Shown piece by piece: positions 29,299-37,791 of a stretch of 64,000 nucleotides of DNA. A program made the position numbers and the translations under genes. Position 1 is the stretch's first letter. Each line of letters opens with the position of its first letter. This stretch comes from Pseudonocardia sp. (GTDB lineage Bacteria; Actinomycetota; Actinomycetes; Mycobacteriales; Pseudonocardiaceae). The stretch spans positions 1 through 64,000 of the forward strand of contig NZ_JAJCYB010000044.1 in assembly GCF_029263155.1 (NCBI RefSeq), written 5' to 3'. A model generated the notes under the pieces. It ran no database searches. It saw only the letters and a list, made by a program, of their open reading frames with translations, and had not been told where the DNA came from.

Positions 29299-30165
29299 TC
29301 AGCCGGCGGCGGCCAGGCCGGCCAGCCGGTCGGCCACCTGTTCGGCGGTGGCGAGCCGCGCGGTGCCCTCGGCCAGGCAGGCGCGCACCAGCGCCGCCTC
29401 CCCCGGGGCCAGACCGGCGTGCACCTGCGGCTGCGCGGAGAGCACCTTGCGGATCGCGAGCAGCGGCTGGGAGTCGGGCAGCTCGCCGTAGAGCCCCTCA
29501 CCGGCCAGCGCCCGGTGGATGGTGGCACCCAGAGCCCACACCTCGGTGCGCCGGGAGGGTCGGGCCCCGGCGAGCAGGTCGGGATCGGTGAACTCCACGG
29601 AGCTGGCGCGGCCCATGCCGGTGAGCGTGGTGCCCGGGCTCAGGTAGCGGGCCAGGCCCAGGTCCGACAGCCGCCCTCCGGTGGGAGCGCCGCGCTCCTC
29701 CCCGGCCAGCAGCACGTTGGCCGGCTTGATGTCGCCGTGGGCCAGCCCCGCCTCGTGCAGCGCGTGCGCGGCCCGGGCCGCGTGCTCCAGTGCGGTGACG
29801 ACGGTCCCCCGCGTGAGCGGACAGCCGGGCGCGGCGAGCGAGCCGAGCGGGAAGTACTCCATCGCGTACACGAAGCTGTCCTCGAGGACGGCGTCGTACA
29901 CGCGCACCAGGTGCTCCGAGCGCACCGCGGCGAACGCCCGCAGCTCGCGCACCCCGCGCTCGTAGGCCTGCTCCCCGACCCGGTCGCCGAACACCTTGAG
30001 CGCCACGAACTCCTCGGCCAGGCCGAGCCGCACCGGCGGCCGGGCCAGGTAGTAGCGGCCGTGGTTGCCCTCCCCGAGCAGCCGGACGATCTCGTAGTCG
30101 GCGACGGCCGCGGGCAGGCGGGCGGGGCCGGTCGACGCCGAGGCGCCGGTGACGGGAGCGTCCAC
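29299..30165 (-). CDS. soluble Ser/Thr protein kinase
   Basis: Protein kinase of 288 aa consisting of little more than the catalytic domain; no transmembrane segment. Glycine loop LLGEGNHGRYYLA, VALK, HGDIKPAN (HGD rather than HRD, usual in several bacterial kinases) and DLG in place of DFG. GTG start with AGGAG upstream. Divergent from the cation/proton antiporter gene, which suggests a regulatory link but does not prove one. Confidence 0.88.
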   Translation of the reverse strand: MDAPVTGASASTGPARLPAAVADYEIVRLLGEGNHGRYYLARPPVRLGLAEEFVALKVFGDRVGEQAYERGVRELRAFAAVRSEHLVRVYDAVLEDSFVYAMEYFPLGSLAAPGCPLTRGTVVTALEHAARAAHALHEAGLAHGDIKPANVLLAGEERGAPTGGRLSDLGLARYLSPGTTLTGMGRASSVEFTDPDLLAGARPSRRTEVWALGATIHRALAGEGLYGELPDSQPLLAIRKVLSAQPQVHAGLAPGEAALVRACLAEGTARLATAEQVADRLAGLAAAG

Positions 30166-30282
30166 GTCGACTCCTGGACCTTCGTCGGCGGATCCTCACG
30201 CCCCGCCGTGACGGCTAACATACGCCCGCCGCTGCGCCCGGTGGCGCGCTCGCAGGGGTCACGCGCCCGGAGGGAATCCCGG

Positions 30283-32376
30283 ATGGATCTGAAGCACGTG
30301 ATCGCGTTCGTCCTGCTGGACATCGCGATCGTGGTGGTGGCCGCCCGCCTCGTGGGCCGGCTGTTCCGGCGGCTGGGCCAGCCCGCGGTGATCGGCGAGA
30401 TCGTGGCCGGCATCGCGCTGGGGCCCACCCTGCTCGGGGCGCTGCCCGGGCAGCTCGACCAGGTCCTGTTCCCGGCCGACGTCCGGCCCTACCTGTCGGT
30501 GATCGCCCAGCTCGGGCTGGCGCTGTTCATGTTCATCGTCGGGCTCGAGGTCGACCTGTCCCTGATCCGCGGCCGGCAGCGGATCGCGGGGGCGGTCGCG
30601 GCCGGGTCGCTCGTGCTGCCCTTCGCGCTGGGCGCCGGGGCCGCGCTGATCCTGTACCCGCTGCACGCGCAGGCACAGGGCGAGACCGTCAACCCGCTGG
30701 CGTTCGTGCTGTTCCTCGGCGTCGCGATGTCGATCACTGCGCTGCCGGTGCTCGCCCGGATCCTCACCGAGCGCGGCATGCAACGCACCCGGATCGGTGT
30801 GCTCTCGCTGGCCTGCGCCGCGATCAACGACGTGCTGGGCTGGTCGCTGCTGGCGATCGTCGTCGCGGTGGCGGCGGGGGGTAGCCTCGGGGGCGCGCTG
30901 GTGATCATGGGTTGGACGGTGCTGTTCGTCCTGGTCATGTTCTTCGCGGTGCGCCCGCTGCTGGCGCGCCTCGTCGCCTGGCACGCCCGGGCGGGCCGGC
31001 TCACCCCCGACATCCTGGCCGTCGTGCTCGCCGGGCTGTTCCTGTCGGCCTGGGTGACCGACCTGATCGGCGTCCACGCGATCTTCGGTGCGTTCCTGTT
31101 CGGGGCGGTCATGCCCCGCCGCGACGCCGCGGCCCTGAGCCGGGAGATCCTCGAGCGCCTCGAGCAGGTCAGCCTGCTCCTGCTGCTGCCGGTGTTCTTC
31201 GTCGTCGCCGGGCTGCAGGTGGACATCGGGGCGATCGGCCTGTCCGGCGTCTGGCAGCTCGCGCTGATCCTGCTCGCGGCCGTCGCCGGCAAGTTCCTCG
31301 GGGCCGCCGTAGCCGCGCGCACGCAGGGGATGTCGCAGCGCGAGTCGGGCGCGCTGGGCCTGCTGATGAACACGCGCGGGCTCACCGAGATCGTCATCCT
31401 GCAGGTCGGGGTCCAGCTCGGGGTGCTCGACCCCACGATGTTCACCCTCATGGTGATCATGGCCCTGGTGACGACGGCCATGACCGGGCCGCTGCTGCGG
31501 GTGTTCTACCCCGACCGGGTGCTCGCCCGCGAGCTGGCCGCGGCGGAGCGGGCCGAGCTGGGCGAGGTCGACGCGTACACGGTGCTCGCGGTGATCGAGG
31601 ATCCCGCGGGCGGGCGCCCGGTCGCCGAGCTGGCCCGCGACCTCACCGGCCGCGAGCACCCCGCCCGGGTCGTGCTGTGCCGGCTGCTGCCCGCGCAGGT
31701 GGAGCTGGAGGTCGCGAGCGGGCTGGGTGCGGAGCTCGCCATCATCGCCGCCGCGGGTGACGAGCTGCGCGTGCTGGCCCGCGAGCTCGAGGCGTGCGGC
31801 ACGCCGTGCTCGGTGGTGGCCCGCTTCGCCGCCGAGCCCGGCGCCGCGCTGTCCGCACTCGCCATCAGCGTGGCCGCGGACGTGGTGCTGCTCGCCGAGG
31901 ACTCCGACGATCCCGCCCGCGCCGCCGCCCAGGTCGCGGCGCTGGCCGCGGTGCCGGAGGCCACCGTGGTCGCCGCGCGGATCCCCGGCGGGCCCGGCGC
32001 CGCCGGGGCGGCGCTCGCGCTGATCGACGGCGCGGCAGCCGGTCGGGCGGTGCTGCGGATGGCCGCGCACCTGGCGCTGCGGTCCGCGCAGGAGGTGGCG
32101 GTGGAGGCGCTCGACGGCCGCCGCGGCTCGCGGCGCTCGACCGCGGCCGCCGCCGCGCTGGTCCGGCGCGGGGTGGCGGCGCGCCCGTCGACCCCGGAGG
32201 ACCTGCCCGGGGCCGCCGTCGCGGTGCTCCCCGACTCCGCGCAGGCCCCCACCGGCCTCCCGGAGCCGACGCTGCTGTTGCGGGTCCGGCCGGCCGCGGT
32301 GGACGTCGACGACGACCTGGGCCAGGCGCTCGCCCGCATCACCGTGGGGCAGCCCCAACCGGCGAGCCCCGACTAG
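30283..32376 (+). CDS. CPA2-type cation:proton antiporter
   Basis: Membrane protein of 697 aa. Residues 1 to about 405 form 12-13 helices of the Na+/H+ exchanger (KefB/CPA2) fold, with ITALPVLARIL and the AAINDVLGW helix carrying the Asp for ion exchange. The remaining ~290 residues are soluble and may contain two universal-stress-protein-like lobes, a common regulatory tail. Likely exports Na+ or K+ for pH or osmotic control. ATG with GGAGGGA upstream. Confidence 0.9.
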   Translation: MDLKHVIAFVLLDIAIVVVAARLVGRLFRRLGQPAVIGEIVAGIALGPTLLGALPGQLDQVLFPADVRPYLSVIAQLGLALFMFIVGLEVDLSLIRGRQRIAGAVAAGSLVLPFALGAGAALILYPLHAQAQGETVNPLAFVLFLGVAMSITALPVLARILTERGMQRTRIGVLSLACAAINDVLGWSLLAIVVAVAAGGSLGGALVIMGWTVLFVLVMFFAVRPLLARLVAWHARAGRLTPDILAVVLAGLFLSAWVTDLIGVHAIFGAFLFGAVMPRRDAAALSREILERLEQVSLLLLLPVFFVVAGLQVDIGAIGLSGVWQLALILLAAVAGKFLGAAVAARTQGMSQRESGALGLLMNTRGLTEIVILQVGVQLGVLDPTMFTLMVIMALVTTAMTGPLLRVFYPDRVLARELAAAERAELGEVDAYTVLAVIEDPAGGRPVAELARDLTGREHPARVVLCRLLPAQVELEVASGLGAELAIIAAAGDELRVLARELEACGTPCSVVARFAAEPGAALSALAISVAADVVLLAEDSDDPARAAAQVAALAAVPEATVVAARIPGGPGAAGAALALIDGAAAGRAVLRMAAHLALRSAQEVAVEALDGRRGSRRSTAAAAALVRRGVAARPSTPEDLPGAAVAVLPDSAQAPTGLPEPTLLLRVRPAAVDVDDDLGQALARITVGQPQPASPD

Positions 32377-32399
32377 AAGACTTGGCCACGACCGGGACC

Positions 32400-33779
32400 T
32401 CAGCGCACCCCGGACGGCGACTCGAACACGAACGTCCGCCCGCCCAGGCGCACCCTGGTGCCGGGCACCAGCCGACGCGACTGGCGCGCGGGCACCGGGG
32501 TCCACGCCGGGTCGCCCGGGGCCGCCACGAACGTGCCGTTGCGCGAGCCGGAGTCGACGAGCACGACGTCCCAGCCGTCGACCCGCACCTCGGCGTGCAC
32601 GCGCGACACCGCACCGGAGCGGTCCTCGACCACGATCGAGCGCAGCGTGCCCGACCGCACCCGCTCGTCGGACTCGGGCATCCGGCCGACCAGGTACTCG
32701 GCGTCGACGGTGTAGGTGGCGCCGTCGTCGAACACCAGCAGCCCCAGCGGCGGCCGGGCCCCGATCACCAGCACGCCGGTACGCTCGTTCATCCGGATCC
32801 CGCACAGCACGCAGAAGTGGGAGCGCGGGTCGTTGAGGTGCCCGCGCGAGCACAGGTGTCCACGGGCCTCCCCCTCCCGGGGCGTCACCGGCACGCCGGT
32901 CGTCGGGTTCGGAGCCGCCGTCGACCGGCTGCCCGTGCCCACCGGCTCCCCCGCATCCAGCGGGGCCCGCGGCGGTTCGGCCGGCGCCACCCCGATGATC
33001 GCGTCGGAGCGCCGGGGCGGCCGGGCGGCCTGCGCCGCGCTCGGGATCGGGCCGGTGTCCTCCGGATCGCGACCGGGCCCCGACTTGCCCAGATTGGGCG
33101 GGTCGGCAGCAGGCGGGTCGGCGGCAGGCGGGTCGGCGGCGGAGGGGACGGCGGCGGGAATCGGCGGCTCGTCCGCTGCGGGATCCGGGACCGGCTCCGC
33201 GTCGGTCAGCGTCGGCTCGGCGTTGATGTTCGGGACGTCCTCGATTCTCGGGACGCCGTGGCGGGCCCCGGCGACCACGGCGGGCTCGGGCCCGGCGGAG
33301 GAGGCGACGGAGGAGGAGACGAGCTCGACCCCGCCGCCCGCGACGACCCCGCCGCGCAGATCCAGCAGTTCGGTGACCGGGCCGGAACCGTTCGCCGCCC
33401 CGTCGAGGGCCAGCCGCACCGGGCCGCCGCGGTGCGGGACGAGCCGGTCGGTCCAGGCCGCCGCGTCGGCGCCGGTGAGCACCGTGTCGCCCACCCGGGC
33501 CCGCACCGCGCCGGACAGGAACACGGCGGTGGCGTCACCGGTGGAGGCCACGGTCCCGAAGTCGAGGCCGTGCGGCGGGGCGTCGCTGCCACCGAGCCAC
33601 ATCGCGAGCCTGCGGGCGAGCGGGCGACCCGGGTCCGGGCCCGCCGCGGCGCGGCAGATCTCCAGCAGCCGGTGCAACGTGGCCGGGTCGGGGCAGCGCG
33701 CCACGCAGAGGATCCCCGGATAGCGCGCCACCAGGCCGTCGCCGGGGAGCACGACGGCCCGTGCCGTGTCGGTACCCAT
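32400..33779 (-). CDS. FHA-domain phosphopeptide-binding protein
   Basis: Protein of 459 aa in three parts: an N-terminal domain (about 1-160, starting GDGLVARYPGIL) of unknown function, a low-complexity Pro/Ala/Asp linker with a tandem ADPPA repeat, and a C-terminal zinc-ribbon (CSRGHLNDP, HFCVLCG) plus FHA domain (about 365-455: VSRVHAEVRVDGW, DSGSRNGTF). The FHA should bind phosphothreonine, matching the nearby Ser/Thr kinases. Starts two bases after the four-helix protein, so it is in an operon with it and the flavoprotein. Confidence 0.9.
   Translation of the reverse strand: MGTDTARAVVLPGDGLVARYPGILCVARCPDPATLHRLLEICRAAAGPDPGRPLARRLAMWLGGSDAPPHGLDFGTVASTGDATAVFLSGAVRARVGDTVLTGADAAAWTDRLVPHRGGPVRLALDGAANGSGPVTELLDLRGGVVAGGGVELVSSSVASSAGPEPAVVAGARHGVPRIEDVPNINAEPTLTDAEPVPDPAADEPPIPAAVPSAADPPAADPPAADPPNLGKSGPGRDPEDTGPIPSAAQAARPPRRSDAIIGVAPAEPPRAPLDAGEPVGTGSRSTAAPNPTTGVPVTPREGEARGHLCSRGHLNDPRSHFCVLCGIRMNERTGVLVIGARPPLGLLVFDDGATYTVDAEYLVGRMPESDERVRSGTLRSIVVEDRSGAVSRVHAEVRVDGWDVVLVDSGSRNGTFVAAPGDPAWTPVPARQSRRLVPGTRVRLGGRTFVFESPSGVR
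33097..33141. repeat. three tandem 15-bp coding repeats in the FHA gene
   Basis: Three consecutive 15-mers, such as GGCGGGTCGGCGGCA at 33112-33126, encode ADPPA three times in the linker. In-frame, so length change would not disrupt the protein. Confidence 0.7.
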
Positions 33780-33781
33780 GA

Positions 33782-34201
33782 TCAGATCAGCCTCCCGCCG
33801 CGGAAGCGCCAGTGCACGAACGGCACGCGCATCGGCCCGTTGACGACGAGCCACACGATGATCCAGGTGGTGAGGAACTGGACGAGGAAGGCCCCGAACG
33901 GCACCTGCGCCGGCAGGCCGGGGACGGCGCCTGCGCTGATCAGCAGCCACAGCAGCGCACCCTCGTTGACGAGCGTGACCAGCCCGAAGAACGTGGGCCA
34001 GTCCTTCTCCCAGCGGAACTGCTGGATGAAGTGGTAGACCAGCTCCCAGCCGACGCCGAGGACGGTCACGGCCAGCAGCACGACGTAGGTGGTGGCGTAG
34101 CTCTGCCCGATCAGCGGGGTGAGCAGCAGCGTCCAGATCCCGCCGACGACGAGCAGCACGAACACCCGGGTCTGGATCCGGCCGTTCAGGGTGGGGAGCA
34201 C
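33782..34201 (-). CDS. four-helix membrane protein of unknown function
   Basis: Protein of 139 aa with four predicted helices, the first at about 12-30 (VFVLLVVGGIWTLLLTPL); cytoplasmic WEKDW and RFRGGRLI segments are charged. No recognised family. Lies 12 bp after the flavoprotein gene and 2 bp before the FHA gene, so all three are almost certainly co-transcribed. It may anchor the flavoprotein or FHA protein to the membrane. Confidence 0.82.
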   Translation of the reverse strand: MLPTLNGRIQTRVFVLLVVGGIWTLLLTPLIGQSYATTYVVLLAVTVLGVGWELVYHFIQQFRWEKDWPTFFGLVTLVNEGALLWLLISAGAVPGLPAQVPFGAFLVQFLTTWIIVWLVVNGPMRVPFVHWRFRGGRLI

Positions 34202-34213
34202 GGGTCGTTCCTC

Positions 34214-35788
34214 TCAGATCTTGCGGCCGCGGGCCCACAGCCACCACTGCCGGGTGGAGCGGACCGGTCCGAGGTTGGCGCAGAAACCCAGTGTGGCGAG
34301 GTCGTCGGCGATCTCCTGGGCGGCGATCTGCAGTCCGAGGAAGGTGTCGACGCCGGGGAAGTATCCACCGAGGGTGGCCGTGCCGGAGGCGTACATGCGG
34401 CCCGGCTCGCTGCGGGTGCCGCGCACCTCGAAGCTGCGCTCGACGTCGAGGCGGCCCAGCGGGTTGCGTCCCGCGCCGCCGTGGTCGAGCAGGTCGGCCA
34501 GCACGCGGTGCTCGCGGATGTCGGCCTCCAGCCCGGTGCAGTCGATGACGCCCATCACGCGCACGTCCCGCGGGCCGTGCTCGGTCGTCAGCGAGGCGTC
34601 GACGGTGCCGGGCGGGCCCGGCGTCAGGCCGGTGATCTCCCCCTGGAACGCGTGGTACCAGCGCTCCCGGCGCCCGCGCCGCATCTGCTCCTGCCAGTTG
34701 CGCCGGATCGGGGTGTTGGTGCCGCCGAAGAGCTTGTAGAGCTCGGCGCGGTCCTGACCCTCCAGCTTGCGCACCCGGGCCTTGAGCTGACCGCCCCACA
34801 CCGACTTCGGGTAGTTGAAGCCCTGGTAGGCCCAGCCGTCGCCGCCGCGGCGGCGCATCCAGACGTGCGGCCCGTGGGCCCCCCGCACGAAGGTCCGGAA
34901 CACGTGCAGGATCTGGGTCTGCAGCCCGCGGGCGTCGCGGTCGTCGACGAGCCGCTGCAGCACCCGCGAGGCCACGATCCCGCCCCCGCGGACCAGCACG
35001 GTGCCCGGCGCGGCGTGCAGGCGCTGGTAGATCTGCTCGTGCGGCTCGTAGGCGTTGACGACCGAGGAGTAGTCGCGGTGCTGCTCGCGGTAGGCCATGA
35101 GGTCGGGCAGGAACTTCAGGCCCGGGTACCCGACGGCCACGTGCACGTAGCGGCTGCGGAAGGCCACGCGCCGCGTGGGGCTGGTGCCCTCGGCCGGGGT
35201 GAGGATCGTGAAGTAACCACCACCGATCCGCCTGCGCACCATCCGCACCTGGCCCTTGACCACGGTGTCGGCGTAGGAGATGCGGTCGTGCTCGCGCTCC
35301 ATCGACTCGAACGCCTGCCCCGCCCTCGGTGTGTAGTAGTCGTCGAAGATCGGCTCGACGGCGATCTGGATCAGCGGCTTCACCGACCGCGTCGCCAGCG
35401 CCTCGCGCACCGCGTAGCTGGGGAAGCCCCAGATGTTGTCCGGGCAGGACGCCGAGTCGCTGCGCAGCCGCTCGGCGCGCGGGATCTGCGAGACCCGCGT
35501 GAGGTACTCGTAGCTCTCCCAGGGGCTCTCCAGCTGGGTGAGCACGCGGATCGCCGAGGTCGGGACGCCGCAGATCCGCAGGTAGTCCACCGTTACGAAG
35601 GAGCCGATGCCCCCGCCGACCGACACGAACGGGACGTCGACGACCGGGATCCCGGCCCGCGCCACCTGGTCGTCGGACCACCAGTCGGTGGCGATCAGCT
35701 CAGGCGTGAGGTCGCCGGGCTGCACCGCACCGGGCGCCGGGTCCGGCCCCGCGGCGGCACCCGGGAGCCGGATGGTGTCCTCGCGCAT
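34214..35788 (-). CDS. putative flavin-dependent oxidoreductase
   Basis: Protein of 524 aa. An N-terminal dinucleotide-binding loop (VSVGGGIGSF, residues 56-64) and a C-terminal segment (YASGTATLGGYFPGVDTFLG) that resembles the second FAD-binding part of glutathione-reductase-like proteins suggest a flavoprotein. A middle VLVRGGGIVASRVLQ segment could be the NAD(P) site. No redox-active CxxC was seen and the subfamily is not recognised. First gene of an operon with the four-helix and FHA proteins, divergent from a receptor kinase. Confidence 0.7.
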   Translation of the reverse strand: MREDTIRLPGAAAGPDPAPGAVQPGDLTPELIATDWWSDDQVARAGIPVVDVPFVSVGGGIGSFVTVDYLRICGVPTSAIRVLTQLESPWESYEYLTRVSQIPRAERLRSDSASCPDNIWGFPSYAVREALATRSVKPLIQIAVEPIFDDYYTPRAGQAFESMEREHDRISYADTVVKGQVRMVRRRIGGGYFTILTPAEGTSPTRRVAFRSRYVHVAVGYPGLKFLPDLMAYREQHRDYSSVVNAYEPHEQIYQRLHAAPGTVLVRGGGIVASRVLQRLVDDRDARGLQTQILHVFRTFVRGAHGPHVWMRRRGGDGWAYQGFNYPKSVWGGQLKARVRKLEGQDRAELYKLFGGTNTPIRRNWQEQMRRGRRERWYHAFQGEITGLTPGPPGTVDASLTTEHGPRDVRVMGVIDCTGLEADIREHRVLADLLDHGGAGRNPLGRLDVERSFEVRGTRSEPGRMYASGTATLGGYFPGVDTFLGLQIAAQEIADDLATLGFCANLGPVRSTRQWWLWARGRKI

Positions 35789-35978
35789 GGTCCACTCCCC
35801 TGGATACGTGACGGCGTCGCGACGAGCGGATCACATCCTGCCGTCACCGGGACCGGTCCCGGCAGCGGGTGTTACCCATTCGGTGCACCGGAGTGGTAGC
35901 ACCCGCGACCCTGCGCGCGACAAGGTCCAGGGTGGGTGCGGGACCGGGACCGGCCCACGACAGAGCGGGAGAAGTGAC

Positions 35979-37778
35979 GTGTTGGACTCGACGTTCGGGC
36001 CGTACCGCATCGAGGAGCTGCTCGGCCGCGGCGGCATGGGTGAGGTCTACCGGGCCCACGACACCGACACCGACCGCCGGGTGGCGCTGAAGGTCCTGCC
36101 GCCGCACCTCGCGGAGGACGCGGAGTACCAGGAGCGCTTCAAGCGCGAGTGCCGCGCCGCGGCCCGGCTGCGCGAGCCGCACATCGTGCCGATCCACCGC
36201 TTCGGCGAGATCGACGGCCGGCTCTACCTCGACATGCGGCTCGTGGAGGGCACCGACCTCGCCACCTGGCTCAAGACCCACGGTGCGATGGCCCCGGACG
36301 TCGCGGTGTCGGTGGTGTCGCAGATCGCCGCCGCCCTCGACGCCGCGCACGCCGAGGGTCTGGTGCACCGGGACGTGAAGCCGTCCAACGTGCTGCTCGC
36401 CGGCGTCACCGGCGGGCAGGTCGACCGCGAGGTGTTCGCCTACCTGTTCGACTTCGGCATCGCCCGTGCCCAGGAGGGCGTGGGCGAGGACCCCGCGCTC
36501 ACCCGCGCGGGCACGATGCCCGGCTCGCTGGCCTACATCGCGCCGGAGCGTTTCGCCGGGGTCGAGGGCGATCCGCGCGCCGATGTGTACTCGCTGGCCT
36601 GCGTGCTGCACCAGGCGCTCACCGGGCGCCCGCCGTTCGAGGGCGACATGGCCACCCTGATGCACAGCCACCTCAACGCCCCGCCACCGCGGCCGAGCAC
36701 CGCACGGCCCGACCTGCCCTCGGGGCTGGACGCGGTCGTGGCCCAGGGCATGGCGAAGGACCCCGCCCAGCGCACGGCGTCCGCGGGAGCGCTGGCCACG
36801 GCGGCCCGCGCGGAGATCGGCGGCTGGCGCACCGACCCCGCGAGCGCGGACGCCACGGCCGCCTGGGCCGGATCGGCGGCCCCGCCCGACCTGCACAAGG
36901 CGTCCCCGCCGCCCGGCACGGCCGTCATCCCGCCCGGGTGGAACTCCTCCCCGCAGGCAGCGCCGTCGTGGAACGCCGCGTACGGCCAGCAACCCGAGTA
37001 CGGCCAGCCCGCCTACGGCCAGCAGCCCGCCTACGGCCAGGCCCCGACCCAGGCCTGGGGCGGGCAGCCGCCGTGGGCGGGCGGGTCGCACCCGTCCAAC
37101 CCCACCTACCACCCCCCGCAGCCGCCGCCGAGGAAGAACCGGACGGGCCTGATCGTCGCCGCCGTGCTGGTCGTGCTCGCCGCGATCGGTGGCGGCGTCG
37201 CCTTCGCACTCACCGGCGGGTTCGGCGGGGGTGGGGGCGTCACGCCGGTGGCCCAGCCGCCCGCGACGACGCCGCCGGTCACCACCGGGCCCACGACGAT
37301 CCCCCCGACATCGACGGCGGCGACCCCCGCGACCGACCTGCTGCTCGCCGAGCTGCCCCTCGGCTACGGCGAGTCCAACTGCGAGCCCCAGGCGCTGACG
37401 GGCGCCACGGCGTTCGTGGCGTGCCCGTCGAACCCGACGACCGGCGTCGGGCCGACGGGCGCGACGTTCGCGCGCTACGCGTCGGTCGCGGAGATGGACG
37501 ACGCCTTCGAGTCGCTGGCCGCGGCGGAGGGGATCGCGGCCGAGCCCGGGCTCATCGAGGACTGCGGCGCCAACGTCGACGCCCGGGCGATCTACTCCCG
37601 GGCCAGCGGGTCACTGGGCGGGCAGCTGGCCTGCTTCACCGACCCCGAGGACGGCTTCGCCTACCTGTTCTGGACCGACGAGTCGGCCGTGGCGATCGGG
37701 TACGTCAGCAACGCGGGGTCCGACGCGGCCGCGCTCTACGACTGGTGGACCTCGGTCGACTTCGTCGCGGAGCGCTGA
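35979..37778 (+). CDS. receptor-type Ser/Thr protein kinase
   Basis: Membrane kinase of 599 aa. GRGGMGEVY loop, Lys38, HRDVKPSN with Asp132, DFG Asp158 and APE are intact. A Tyr/Gln/Pro-rich juxtamembrane stretch with YGQ repeats is followed by a helix at about 390-412 and an exported domain starting LPLGYGESNC and ending ALYDWW, homologous to that of the 25.77-kb kinase. GTG 35979 was chosen; GGGAGAAG precedes it. Divergent from the flavoprotein operon, so the FHA protein encoded there may read its phosphorylation. Confidence 0.92.
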   Translation: MLDSTFGPYRIEELLGRGGMGEVYRAHDTDTDRRVALKVLPPHLAEDAEYQERFKRECRAAARLREPHIVPIHRFGEIDGRLYLDMRLVEGTDLATWLKTHGAMAPDVAVSVVSQIAAALDAAHAEGLVHRDVKPSNVLLAGVTGGQVDREVFAYLFDFGIARAQEGVGEDPALTRAGTMPGSLAYIAPERFAGVEGDPRADVYSLACVLHQALTGRPPFEGDMATLMHSHLNAPPPRPSTARPDLPSGLDAVVAQGMAKDPAQRTASAGALATAARAEIGGWRTDPASADATAAWAGSAAPPDLHKASPPPGTAVIPPGWNSSPQAAPSWNAAYGQQPEYGQPAYGQQPAYGQAPTQAWGGQPPWAGGSHPSNPTYHPPQPPPRKNRTGLIVAAVLVVLAAIGGGVAFALTGGFGGGGGVTPVAQPPATTPPVTTGPTTIPPTSTAATPATDLLLAELPLGYGESNCEPQALTGATAFVACPSNPTTGVGPTGATFARYASVAEMDDAFESLAAAEGIAAEPGLIEDCGANVDARAIYSRASGSLGGQLACFTDPEDGFAYLFWTDESAVAIGYVSNAGSDAAALYDWWTSVDFVAER

Positions 37779-37791
37779 CCCGACCGCGGCG

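Noticed and set aside
30259..32853. 864-codon minus-strand ORF opposite the antiporter
   Set aside because: Shadow of the antiporter gene; Arg/Gly/Gln/His-rich with no fold signals.
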